Assembly: GCF_002995785.1 (NCBI RefSeq)
Contig: NZ_PVXO01000005.1
Span: 124,001 to 188,000, forward strand
Source of the DNA: Clostridium liquoris
GTDB taxonomy: Bacteria; Bacillota; Clostridia; Clostridiales; Clostridiaceae
DNA: 64,000 nucleotides
Direction of reading: 5' to 3'
Part shown: positions 51,336 through 60,138 of the stretch, one piece after another
Numbering within the stretch: position 1 is the first letter of the stretch
Layout of the letters: the number at the start of each line of letters is the position of its first letter
Position numbers and translations under genes: made by a program
Notes under the pieces: generated by a model
What the model was told of the DNA's origin: nothing
Database searches by the model: none
Seen by the model: only the letters and a program-made list of their open reading frames with translations

Positions 51336-53367
51336 ATAAAAAAGTACAAGTAATTCCTATGTTGTTTGGGTGTGATAATATTAGCTCTTTTAATTGCGTA
51401 TATTGGGAGTTGTCAGACATGTAGTTTATAATTTTAATGTTCCAGCCAATTTCTTTTTGGCTTAATGCAAATATTAAGTCGCATGTGGATAATCGATGGA
51501 TATTATCGTAGTCTTCTGAACCAGAATCAATAAATGCAGCAACAGAAACAATCTTACTTGGGTTAAGAGAAATTTTTCTGCTGGAAATCGACCAGTCGCC
51601 ATTAATACTTTTCTCGCAGCTAGGAACGAACGTGGATAGGTATTTAATATACTGTTTTAGTTGCGTTCCTACATTAGGTTCTAAATCAAAGGATCTATCC
51701 TTTGATTCAATTGATAAAATTATAGAATTGGTATCATGGGGGTAAAGTTGTAATACATGATCAGGCCTTTTTCCATTAATTTCGCCACTAACTCGTGGTA
51801 GTGATACCCACCTATATTCACATTGATTAACAATAACAGAGAGACCGCTCCAATCACCTCCTGGAGGATTGCATAAACCTTCAAAACATTTATTAGAAGG
51901 TAAACTAGTAAATAATATGTGAATTGCAGAATCCACATCATCTTCGTGTACACTATTTGGAATAGGTGAAACAATATCTGAGAAAATAATTTCTTTAGCT
52001 GATAGCGCTGTGCACTGTTGTTTATATCTACGATTTGTTCTAAAAAGTGTTGCATTTCTTTCTTCATTTAATACTGGGACATCAAGTAACAGGTAATCAC
52101 TTAACCCTAAAAAAACATTCCAAAAACCACTTACACGCGCAACTGCACCTGGATCATTTTTAATCTGTTTAACACGGGTAGAGGTCATTGGACCATAAAT
52201 TAAAGTCAATATTTTGGCATGTTCTGATGTCAGCATTACTAAGAAAGGTAGTAGGCCGCGATCAGGTCGATTATCATCCCCTCTTGGTTTAAAACCTTTA
52301 ATAAGACAAATTAGAAGATCGTGGTCGTCCTCTAAAATTGCCTGAGCGTCATTTTGACTAATGGGATAAAGTGAAACCAGCTCATTAACAAAGTTAGCCT
52401 TATTTTCTACTGATATAACCCCAAATGGTAAATCCCTGCATGATATACCATAAGCGTATTTTTTAACCACCTTAACAAATTCACGAAGGTTACTAGTCAT
52501 AGATTTTTCTGCAATTTTCTTGCCGAATTGCCATTTCTTTTCTTTGGATAATTCTATAACAGTTGTCTCACCTTTATAAATACGTTGCCAGTCTTCAGGT
52601 TTAAAATAATATTGTCCATTGGTATGTATTGAGAAGTAGTTTACCATTTTTAGATTTTTATCAAGTAAAGATTTCTCATATTCAGTAGTATCATACCCTA
52701 GCATTAGATTTATTAAATAATCTGCTATATCGTCTTCTGAAAAAGTTGATTCATCAAAGTTTTTGAGTAAAGCATTGTTTTTGTCAAATTCTTCTGATTT
52801 AACAAAAGCTTGGGCTCCAAATACATTTTCTTGCTGTGTATTGTTTATATAACTGTAAGGTATAGCTGGATTCGGTGTCCTTATAGCTTTCCTTTTTCTT
52901 GTAGTGGTATCCAGTTCATATTTTACAAAATCAACAATGTATAGGTAAGGACAACCTGTTCTAATAGTTGAATATGCTCGTCCACTCCGTTGCCATGCTT
53001 GATTTCCTGCTTGTAAGGCACTACAAAATTCAATGGCACACAATATTTTTTCTTTTTGTTTATCGAAGTTAACTTGAGTTATAATGGCGTCTGGTGTTTC
53101 ATCTAAAAAACTTCCTGCAGCTTTTAATGAATCAAAGATATTATTATTCCAGCGTCTACGGTTAGATTTATTAAAGCCTGGATGATAAATAAGCCTCCAT
53201 TGAAATTTAGATTTATTGTAAATAAATCTAATATCCACCCGGATTGCTGCTTGCGAAATAAATTGTTTATTGATATCAATGATATTAAGCCTACGAGATA
53301 TAAAATTAAAAATACGTTCGCATTCAACGATATTATCTCCATGAATTTTGAATGTTTGAAATGTCAT
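51334..53367 (-). CDS. Large restriction endonuclease with two candidate PD-(D/E)XK sites
   Basis: 677 residues, convergent with the methyltransferase operon. The N-terminal site reads ETPDAIITQVNFDKQKEKIL, then CAIEFCSALQAGNQAWQR (about 90-127). The C-terminal site is clearer: KRPDHVLQLYPHDTNSIILS followed by IESKDRSFD (about 535-562), a standard PD-x(n)-E-x-K. The middle has no helicase motifs. Two methyltransferases with one large nuclease suggest a Type IIS-like enzyme on an asymmetric site. Specificity is unknown. It is the only gene of the island on the minus strand and starts near a decayed XRE gene. Confidence 0.75.
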   Translation of the reverse strand: MTFQTFKIHGDNIVECERIFNFISRRLNIIDINKQFISQAAIRVDIRFIYNKSKFQWRLIYHPGFNKSNRRRWNNNIFDSLKAAGSFLDETPDAIITQVNFDKQKEKILCAIEFCSALQAGNQAWQRSGRAYSTIRTGCPYLYIVDFVKYELDTTTRKRKAIRTPNPAIPYSYINNTQQENVFGAQAFVKSEEFDKNNALLKNFDESTFSEDDIADYLINLMLGYDTTEYEKSLLDKNLKMVNYFSIHTNGQYYFKPEDWQRIYKGETTVIELSKEKKWQFGKKIAEKSMTSNLREFVKVVKKYAYGISCRDLPFGVISVENKANFVNELVSLYPISQNDAQAILEDDHDLLICLIKGFKPRGDDNRPDRGLLPFLVMLTSEHAKILTLIYGPMTSTRVKQIKNDPGAVARVSGFWNVFLGLSDYLLLDVPVLNEERNATLFRTNRRYKQQCTALSAKEIIFSDIVSPIPNSVHEDDVDSAIHILFTSLPSNKCFEGLCNPPGGDWSGLSVIVNQCEYRWVSLPRVSGEINGKRPDHVLQLYPHDTNSIILSIESKDRSFDLEPNVGTQLKQYIKYLSTFVPSCEKSINGDWSISSRKISLNPSKIVSVAAFIDSGSEDYDNIHRLSTCDLIFALSQKEIGWNIKIINYMSDNSQYTQLKELILSHPNNIGITCTFL

Positions 53368-53476
53368 TCTATCCCATCCATATTTTCCTTTTTTTACATT
53401 TTCAAAATTATTTTTTCATTTGTTTATCTGAATGAAAATCAGGCATGTTGCAGCTGTTAATATATTGCAGCAAGTT

Positions 53477-53638
53477 TCACGACTTACATACTTTTATTAA
53501 AATTTCAGTATTAACATTTTCGTTTTTGCCAAGCTTAGCCATTGAAGCTATACTAATACCTGATGCTCTCCTCAAATCTTTCTTTTTCATGTCTCTGTCT
53601 ATAAGAAGTTTCCAAAGCTTTTTATAACTTATGGACAT
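53477..53638 (-). pseudogene. Truncated XRE regulator, relative of the 237-440 gene
   Basis: 53 residues. It opens MSISYKKLWKLLIDRDMKKK, almost the same as the XRE protein at 237-440, and stays alignable to ILIKVCKS, where a stop replaces the last ~15 residues. Lost residues cover the final helix. The ribosome binding site is poor. It may be a decayed copy, or a shortened regulator of the nuclease gene downstream. Confidence 0.65.
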
Positions 53639-53681
53639 AATATCATCTCGCCTTAGTACATCGCCCTAATATAAAATAAAG

Positions 53682-53707
53682 TGTACCAGAAAATTAGTAG
53701 TGGTACA
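53682..53707. promoter_or_regulatory. Small palindrome upstream of the truncated XRE gene
   Basis: TGTACCA (53682-53688) and TGGTACA (53701-53707) form 7-bp arms. Its place relative to the XRE start is like that of the longer palindrome at 475-504. Confidence 0.35.
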
Positions 53708-53816
53708 ATTAAAATTTACGAATGCAAAATAAATATTGAGATAGCTATAATGTATGTTATAATTTACCTATGAACTAATATTTACAATAAAGGAAATCTA
53801 TTAAGATATTTTCCAT

Positions 53817-53918
53817 ATGACTCCGAAAGATGTATCACTTGAAATAGAAGACTTTGAAAAATTTTATGAGGCAAGAAAAGCAATACTTACGGAAAAGATA
53901 CGTGAATTGTTAGGATAA
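53817..53918 (+). pseudogene. 33-codon C-terminal fragment, unknown gene
   Basis: The frame reads MTPKDVSLEIEDFEKFYEAR, then KAILTEKIRELLG and a stop. It looks like the end of a larger nuclease or DUF262-type protein, but the match is weak. It has no good ribosome binding site. Confidence 0.35.
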
Positions 53919-53990
53919 TATCTTAGTTCCATGTGAATAAAAAAGTTGAACTGTGTACGAATTTTCAATATTTTGGGGAGATAAAAGAAT

Positions 53991-55037
53991 ATGTTTATGA
54001 AGTTATATTACATATTTGATGAAGTGCACTATTTTTATTTGCGAGAAAAAGAAGCAAGGAGCAAATTAGTAACCATTAATGTTGATGATACAGATCTAAC
54101 AGGCATATTTGTTCAAAATAGAAATATAATGAGAAATATCATTGATGCGTGCAATGTGTGGATAGAAAATTGTGTATTATATCAGCATGATACTGATACT
54201 ATGTCCAAGGCAAAAGACAGAGAATTTAAGATGGATTTTGATTTGCTGATAGACTTATATTTATATGGTTTTGCTTCTCAAAGTGTTTCCCTCTTAACAT
54301 TATCTAAAAATCTTGGTTCTCAAGAGCTATATTATGGGTTGGCAGTAAATACTTATGATAATACACCTGCGGAAGTATTAAAGTATCACCCTATTATATT
54401 TTTTAATACAGCAATTACAGGAAATCAAAACGTATTAGTAGAAACACCATTAACTATAGAAGCAAATAATACTGAGTTTGGTATGGGTTTTTCCAAAGAG
54501 TATGGTGTGGAATTTTTGCTGTTTTTAGCAGCTATAAAGGGATTTCAAGACGACCTACTACGTGGTGACAAAAAATCATTAACAGTGATTAGCAAAGAAT
54601 ATTTTATTGATTTAGTAGAGAATTATACCAAACCTAAAATTGACGGAAGAGCTTTTTATGATAGCTTTGTTATGACAAAAGATAAAGTAAAAAATCAATT
54701 GAGAAAGAAAGAAAACATCATTTGGATGATTGGAACAAATAAATACCGCCATGAACTTAGACCTTTTTTAGGCTTAGAAGACGGAAATATTCTAATTTCA
54801 TACTATCCTCTCAAGCCACGTGGAGTGCGCAGTGTTGATTACAAGAAAAGAGAAGTAAATGGCATGGTAATAAAAGTACCGAGAAAAGAAGTTGATACAT
54901 ACACAGGTGCTGAACTGAACAAACCTGGTATATATTTTCTATTCTGTAAGAGTGAAGAGATAGCTGCTATACAGGAATTCTCTGATAATGTTAATATGCT
55001 GACGGGCTGTAACTTCAGAACATATAATAAATATTGA
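53991..55037 (+). CDS. Unknown protein
   Basis: 348 residues, AT-rich. It is soluble by pattern, with a mixed alpha-beta profile. The C-terminal part has PLKPRGVRSVDYKKREVNGM and LNKPGIYFLFCKSEE; the GIY there is not followed by a YIG or catalytic residues, so it is not called a GIY-YIG nuclease. GGGGAG lies ahead of the start (ATG 53991; ATG 53997 also possible). Its place in the restriction island suggests a defence or regulatory role, which is inference only. Confidence 0.6.
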   Translation: MFMKLYYIFDEVHYFYLREKEARSKLVTINVDDTDLTGIFVQNRNIMRNIIDACNVWIENCVLYQHDTDTMSKAKDREFKMDFDLLIDLYLYGFASQSVSLLTLSKNLGSQELYYGLAVNTYDNTPAEVLKYHPIIFFNTAITGNQNVLVETPLTIEANNTEFGMGFSKEYGVEFLLFLAAIKGFQDDLLRGDKKSLTVISKEYFIDLVENYTKPKIDGRAFYDSFVMTKDKVKNQLRKKENIIWMIGTNKYRHELRPFLGLEDGNILISYYPLKPRGVRSVDYKKREVNGMVIKVPRKEVDTYTGAELNKPGIYFLFCKSEEIAAIQEFSDNVNMLTGCNFRTYNKY

Positions 55038-55223
55038 TAAAATGAAAGATCAATAAATGAATTATAGGTACTAAATTGAAATAAATCATTGTAGATATTT
55101 TGCATTGTATGTACATCTTGTAGAAATAATATTAAGACATACTGATAAATGTATGCGTCAGTAGTAACCTTTACATGCTTCGGAACATAATATATAGGGT
55201 AGAACTTATTAAGGGGAATTTGA

Positions 55224-56837
55224 ATGAATCAAAGTGAAAAGAATAAACCGATATTTGATTATGTAGTAGTCGGAACAGGACCTGCGGGTGCAGTTATTGC
55301 TAAAAAACTTACAGACGATAATAGAACATCGGTACTCATTTTAGAAGCAGGGGATAACAATAGCAATGAAATTCCAATTAGGGATTCCCTATATGCCCCA
55401 CCATTTATTTTAAGGAATAATTTTTCCTCACAATATTATTGGCCAGGGAAAGGTATTCCTCAAAAATATGTAAATTCTCGCTCTTTCCCATGGACAGGTG
55501 GGCGAACCCTAGGTGGCACTTCCTCGGTTAACAATGAACAGTATGTAAGACCTTCGCAAGCCAATATGAAACAGTGGGAGGACTTCCTTGGATCACTTTG
55601 GTCTCCAGAGCAAGAGACAGACCAGTTTTCAAAACTGGAGAACTATAACGGTATGACCAATAATTCGAATGCACGTGGATTCAATGGAAGATTGGATATT
55701 AGGCAGACACCTGTACACCCAACCAGTATGGTTGAAAAACTGGTTTTGGCTATGGAGAGGGCTACTGGTTTTCCAAGAATTCTGGACTATAATGATCCTT
55801 GCACTCCAATTGGGCCTTTTACAAGATGGCAACTCTATCAGATGCCTAATGGTATCCGAGAAAGTTCAGACACAGCATTTTTATCACCAGACATTGTAAA
55901 CCGATATGGCCAAGGGGTGGGAGGAAGAAGGTTAATAGTATCTTTAAATTCAACGGCACAACGTATAATTTTCAATAATAAAAAATGTGCAATAGGCGTT
56001 GAATTCGTCAAAGAAGGAAAATGTGTTTGTGCCTATGCTCGTAAAAAAGTCATTATATCTGCGGGAATTAGAAGTCCCCAGCTACTAATGCTTTCCGGAA
56101 TTGGACCATCAAAAACTTTAAACGAAGCTGGTGTTCCCGTTATCTGCCATAACCCCAATGTTGGCAGACATCTAACAACCCACGCTGTTAATATGGTAAC
56201 TTTCACAACAAATCCACATGATAAAGCATTACCAGATAATGACCCATTTGCATTATATTCCAGCGGGGCCTTTTTACCAGATCCAACTCCTGGAGCAGAT
56301 CAGAGCCGCCGTGGAGTGCAAGTTATTGGCTTAACTGGTAAAAATAATACATTAAATATTGCCTTTTATTTGACAGAGCCTAAAGCTAGGGGATCCTTAA
56401 AAATTCAAAACAATGATCCATTAAAGATGGTACTTGCAAATGAAGGATTTTTGAATCATCCAGATGATATTGCAGCCATAAAAAATGTTCTTAAAGTATA
56501 TATTAAAAATATTGCAGCAGAACTCTCAAGAATTGATTCAAACTATCGGCTTATTTCACCCACACTTGAAACCATTGATGATGATCAAAAACTTGAGGCG
56601 TTTATAAAGGAAAACTTGGATGCAACACACCATGTACAGGGAACACTACGAATGGCACCCAATGCGGATAGTGGAGTTGTAGATGCTTCAGGACATGTTT
56701 TTGGGGTAAAGAATTTGATTGTTGCAGATGATTCCATTGCACCATTTGTTTCAGATGGTAATACCTCGGCTCCATCGTTCTTTATCGGTGCAAACATTGC
56801 GTATCAATTATTAAAATCTTCACAAGATATAAATTAA
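55224..56837 (+). CDS. GMC-family FAD-dependent oxidoreductase
   Basis: 537 residues. The Rossmann FAD-binding start is VVGTGPAGAVIAKKL (about 14-28), followed by LILEAGD; the GMC signature WTGGRTLGGTSSVN is at about 90-103; IISAGIRSPQLLMLSGIGP is the second signature (about 275-293). The C-terminus has the catalytic-histidine region HHVQGTLRMA (about 470-479) and DGNTSAPSFFIGANIA. The family oxidises alcohols or sugars using FAD and usually oxygen. It is rare in anaerobes and stands alone here. GGGGAA precedes the ATG. Confidence 0.9.
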   Translation: MNQSEKNKPIFDYVVVGTGPAGAVIAKKLTDDNRTSVLILEAGDNNSNEIPIRDSLYAPPFILRNNFSSQYYWPGKGIPQKYVNSRSFPWTGGRTLGGTSSVNNEQYVRPSQANMKQWEDFLGSLWSPEQETDQFSKLENYNGMTNNSNARGFNGRLDIRQTPVHPTSMVEKLVLAMERATGFPRILDYNDPCTPIGPFTRWQLYQMPNGIRESSDTAFLSPDIVNRYGQGVGGRRLIVSLNSTAQRIIFNNKKCAIGVEFVKEGKCVCAYARKKVIISAGIRSPQLLMLSGIGPSKTLNEAGVPVICHNPNVGRHLTTHAVNMVTFTTNPHDKALPDNDPFALYSSGAFLPDPTPGADQSRRGVQVIGLTGKNNTLNIAFYLTEPKARGSLKIQNNDPLKMVLANEGFLNHPDDIAAIKNVLKVYIKNIAAELSRIDSNYRLISPTLETIDDDQKLEAFIKENLDATHHVQGTLRMAPNADSGVVDASGHVFGVKNLIVADDSIAPFVSDGNTSAPSFFIGANIAYQLLKSSQDIN

Positions 56838-56899
56838 AAGGTATCTTTTAATTTATGGACTTTAGTCTGTTGAGCGTAGGCGAAACATAAGACCGGCTG

Positions 56900-57062
56900 T
56901 TACGTGGGTGGAGGTTAATAAAATTATGCAAAACTGCCATTGACCCGTTTCCACAAACGCAAACATTTAAAAGGATAAAGTTTACAGATTAAAAATGGCT
57001 CGGACATCAATTCAAGCTTTACGTTTCATGTGGAGACAGTAGTAAGGCTATATAAAAAATAA
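56900..57062 (+). pseudogene. Second RlmD/RumA-like tail (candidate integration scar 2)
   Basis: One frame ends AIDPFPQTQTFKRIKFTD at 56992 and carries the D-x-FP-x-T motif. A second frame just downstream reads DINSSFTFHVETVVRLYKK to TAA 57060-57062. Scar 1 shows the same order: D-x-FP-x-T, DIN, HVETVV. The stretch 56838-56899 before it holds nothing I can name. Confidence 0.45.
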
Positions 57063-57079
57063 GAAAGAAGAGTAACATT

Positions 57080-57271
57080 ATGGATGGAACCATACGTAAA
57101 AATATAAAAGTAGGAACAAAAGTTTTAGTTGTACAAAAACAAGACCAGCGTTCTGGAAAATTAACTGAAGGTGTAGTGCAAAAACTCCTTACAAAATCAG
57201 AGGTTCATCCTCGTGGCATCAAAGTCATGCTTGAGGGTGGAATTGTAGGAAGAGTTAAAGAAATAAAATAA
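57080..57271 (+). CDS. YwbE-family protein
   Basis: 63 residues: RKNIKVGTKVLVVQKQDQRS, then GKLTEGVVQKLLTKSEVHPRGIKV and GIVGRVKEI match the YwbE/DUF2196 family over the full length. It has a beta-rich, KOW-like pattern; function unknown. It is intact and follows scar 2 directly. Confidence 0.85.
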   Translation: MDGTIRKNIKVGTKVLVVQKQDQRSGKLTEGVVQKLLTKSEVHPRGIKVMLEGGIVGRVKEIK

Positions 57272-57363
57272 TATTTAGGTATAATAAACGGCATTCAATC
57301 TTTGATATGATACCTCTTAAGTAGACATGGCAAATAACCAAAATCTACTTGGGAGGTATTTTT

Positions 57364-57753
57364 ATGTCCAAATCACCATATACTCCAGAATTTCGTGCGA
57401 AAGTTTCGCAGGAATATCTTAATGGAGTTGGTTCTTATGATTATATATCTGCTAAATATGAAATTGGAAAGAAAACATTACATCAATGGGTTGCTAAATA
57501 CAGGATTTACGGAATTGCAGCATTTGTTCATAAATCAGGGAACACTTCCTATTCATCTGATTTTAAAATCCTGTGTGTGGAAGCTGTCTTGTCAGGTGAA
57601 GGAAGTGTCGATGATATAGTTGCTAAATACAACATTTCTTCAAGAGAAGTGCTTAGGAACTGGGTTAAGCGTTATAATGTCAATAGAGAACTTGAAGAAA
57701 AGGACATGGTAGTTAAATTATTAAAAAAAGTGAAAGAATTCGAAAGGATGTGA
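57364..57753 (+). CDS. IS3 OrfA (two HTH domains)
   Basis: 129 residues. There are two HTH segments (YISAKYEIGKKTLHQWVAKY and IVAKYNISSREVLRNWVKRY) and a coiled-coil tail (MVVKLLKKVKEFER). It is typical of IS150-like OrfA. GGGAGG precedes the ATG. It overlaps the OrfB remnant at ATGTGAG. Confidence 0.85.
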   Translation: MSKSPYTPEFRAKVSQEYLNGVGSYDYISAKYEIGKKTLHQWVAKYRIYGIAAFVHKSGNTSYSSDFKILCVEAVLSGEGSVDDIVAKYNISSREVLRNWVKRYNVNRELEEKDMVVKLLKKVKEFERM

Positions 57754-58500
57754 GGCTTGGAAAACTGCGTTACGAATCAAAATATTTAGCTATGAGACAT
57801 TTCCATGAAACAAAAAAATGGAGTATAGAATGGATGTGCGGGCAGCTTGGAATTTCCAGAGCTGCTTATTATAAATGGTTACATCGCGAAATCCCGGAAC
57901 AGGAACTGGAAAATATTAAGTTGGCAGAACTTATCAAAGAATACGATGAGCGTTTTAGTCATATTTTAGGCTATCGTAGAATGACTTCATGGATTAATCA
58001 CTTTAATCGTACCAACTAGGTATTCATTCCGTAATCAGGAAGAAAAAGCAAAAATATAAACGTTCTACTCCTGAAACAACAACGGGAAATAAGCTAAGTA
58101 GAGATTTTTATACAACTGCTCCAAATCAAAAGTGGTCTACAGATGTAACTGAATTTAAGATTCCGGGCGGAAAAAAAACTGTATTTAAGTGCAATCCTCG
58201 ATTTGTACGATAGATATCCTGTTTCATATGTGGTTAGCTGTCGAAACGATAATAAGCTAGTATTTAAAACATTCGATAAAGCAATATCTTCTAATCGGAT
58301 GCAAAACCAGTCTTTCATAGTGACAGATGGTTCCAATATACAAGTAAAGTTTTTCAGAAGAAACTTAGAAATCAGGAAAGTGAAGAACGTCCTCAGGATA
58401 GATACCATTGCAAGACACCGCTGGAAGTAAGAAGAGAAACATTGTCCTTAGAGAAACCAGAGAAATATCCTATTCTTGAAAACAAACGAATTGAGAAATA
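57750..58500 (+). pseudogene. IS3 OrfB remnants
   Basis: The first 89 codons (to 58019) keep WMCGQLGISRAAYYKWLHRE and FSHILGYRRMTSWINHF. After that the OrfB sequence continues in shifting frames: TAPNQKWSTDVTEFKIPGGK, then LDLYDRYPVSYVVSCRNDNK. The second catalytic region is changed (VTDGS near 58320) and the sequence downstream is short and broken. The ancestral gene was about 280 codons. Confidence 0.85.
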
Positions 58501-58686
58501 TAAAGAAAAATGGTGTGCATAGAAAAACGACCACACAAAATTATGCGCGGTCGTTCATCAGCACCTCGTTTTAGATATTTGCCATGTCTACTTGACAGGT
58601 GGCACATATCAACTCTCTTTCCCATATGTAGACACTTTCCTTCCTATATTTTATTATATACTTTAAGTAAATCTACTATTTTGTGT

Positions 58687-58773
58687 CTACACTTTTATAC
58701 TATCATTAGATGAACATGATACATCATACTTAGCTGCGTCTGAAAGGATTTCCAATTTTTCTTTTATATCCAC
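58687..58773 (-). pseudogene. 5' stump of a DNA repair radical SAM gene
   Basis: 28 codons from GTG 58773 read VDIKEKLEILSDAAKYDVSC, then SSND and a stop at 58687. This is the typical opening of the putative DNA modification/repair radical SAM protein. The similarity ends right after the first cysteine region; the rest of the gene is gone. AAAGGTG and an SOS box lie upstream, so the promoter survives without its gene. Confidence 0.65.
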
Positions 58774-58799
58774 CAAAATCACCTTTACTACTAGTATAA

Positions 58800-58813
58800 C
58801 AAACGTGTGTTCC
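58800..58813 (-). promoter_or_regulatory. SOS (LexA) box
   Basis: On the minus strand GGAACACACGTTTG matches 12 of 14 positions of the Bacillus consensus CGAAC-RNRY-GTTYC. It lies 27 nt upstream of the radical SAM stump, a usual place for LexA control. Confidence 0.65.
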
Positions 58814-58850
58814 TCTTAAAACAAATATTTGAAATTTTTTAGAACACAAA

Positions 58851-58874
58851 AAAAGCCTATCAAAAGGATAGGCT
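58851..58874 (-). terminator. Terminator of the alcohol dehydrogenase gene
   Basis: Perfect stem AGCCTATC/GATAGGCT (58854-58861 with 58867-58874). On the minus strand it is followed by seven T. Confidence 0.9.
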
Positions 58875-58923
58875 ACTAGTGTAGACATTGTGCAATTAGG
58901 GTGTAATATTTTTTAAGCTATGA

Positions 58924-60090
58924 TTATTTAGCTAAATGCAAAATATCTATAAATTTATCTTTATCTAGATGAATATAATGACCTACTGTAGAGGTATTAT
59001 TATTTGTAGCTCTTAGAGCCATTTCTTCAAAATGTTCATCACCAATATTTAGTTCACTAAGAGTTGTTTTTAGGTTAAGAGATAAGAAGAACTCTTTTAA
59101 TTTCTTAGAAAGAATTAAGGCCATCTCTTTTTCCGTGTAATTGTGATAATCAATTCCATATAATCTGTTAGCTAGCTGAGCTAATTTTTTTGGCTTATTT
59201 AATGCCATATAATGGGTCCAAGCAACTAGGACTACTGCCATTCCTTCACCATGAGTTATACCATATTGTGCACTTAATTCATGTTCTATTCTATGAGATC
59301 CCCAGTCACTTATTCTTCCTGTATCTAAAAGATTATTATGAGCTATAGATGCTAACCATTGAACTTCAGCACGAGCATTATAATCTTCTGGATTAATCAT
59401 AAGTCGATCAGCATTAAGCATTAATGCTTTAACTGCACCTTCAATTAAATAGTCAGTAGTATCAACATTATCTATATCTGTAAAGTAACGCTCTAATAGA
59501 TGAGAAAGTATATCTGCTAGTCCACAAGATGTTTGATAAGGTGGAAGTCCCATTGTAAATTTAGGGTTCATTACTGCAAATTTAGGAATTATTAAATCAT
59601 TTTCAACTCCAACCTTTAAAATCCCGTTAGATATAATTGAGCAATTTGATGTTTCAGATCCACTTGAAGGTAATGTGGTAATTACTCCTATTGGAAGAGC
59701 TTCTTTTATGTCACTTTTCCCTTCAAAGAAATCCCATACATCTCCATCATAAGGAATTCCAATAGCTGTAGCCTTAGCAGTATCTATTGAACTTCCACCA
59801 CCTACAGCTAGAATAAAATCTACTGACTTTGATTTGCCTAGGGAAACTAAATCCCTAACTAGCTCTATCTTAGGGTTAGGCACAACATTGCCTTCCTCAT
59901 AAAAAGATATATTTAACTTCTTACAAGCTGAATGAACAGTATCCCATATTCCAAGATCTTTAATAAAAGATCCACTATAAACTAAGAGTAAGGATTTAAC
60001 ATTATATTCTATGAAAAGTGCCTCTATTGATTTTTCAGCACCATCACCAAAAATAACTCTTGCAGGATTATTGTATTGAAAATTTATCAT
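58924..60090 (-). CDS. Iron-containing alcohol dehydrogenase
   Basis: 388 residues, full length. NAD(P)-binding GGGSSIDTAKA lies at about 97-107, SGSETSN at about 142-148. Metal-binding histidines lie in ADILSHLLERY and in HRIEHELSAQYGITHGEGMA. It resembles the YqdH/BDH group that reduces aldehydes to alcohols. Next to the aldolase and MtnK operon it is well placed to reduce acetaldehyde or methylthioacetaldehyde made by the DHAP shunt. That role is inferred. GGAGG precedes the ATG. Confidence 0.92.
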   Translation of the reverse strand: MINFQYNNPARVIFGDGAEKSIEALFIEYNVKSLLLVYSGSFIKDLGIWDTVHSACKKLNISFYEEGNVVPNPKIELVRDLVSLGKSKSVDFILAVGGGSSIDTAKATAIGIPYDGDVWDFFEGKSDIKEALPIGVITTLPSSGSETSNCSIISNGILKVGVENDLIIPKFAVMNPKFTMGLPPYQTSCGLADILSHLLERYFTDIDNVDTTDYLIEGAVKALMLNADRLMINPEDYNARAEVQWLASIAHNNLLDTGRISDWGSHRIEHELSAQYGITHGEGMAVVLVAWTHYMALNKPKKLAQLANRLYGIDYHNYTEKEMALILSKKLKEFFLSLNLKTTLSELNIGDEHFEEMALRATNNNTSTVGHYIHLDKDKFIDILHLAK

Positions 60091-60138
60091 AATAAGCCTC
60101 CTATAATTATAGTAAGCTATGTAAATGGAGCTTATTTA

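Larger units (their letters stand above)
57315..58597 (+). mobile_element. Decayed IS3-family element
   Basis: The ends match: TTAAGTAGACATGGCAAATA (57317-57336) and the complementary TATTTGCCATGTCTACTTGA (58576-58595). The first ORF is intact; the second is broken by frameshifts, stops and deletions. It is probably immobile unless a related transposase acts in trans. Confidence 0.85.

Noticed and set aside
54930-55037. GIY-YIG nuclease domain in the unknown protein at 53991
   Set aside because: Only GIY is present; there is no YIG and no catalytic arginine or glutamate pattern.
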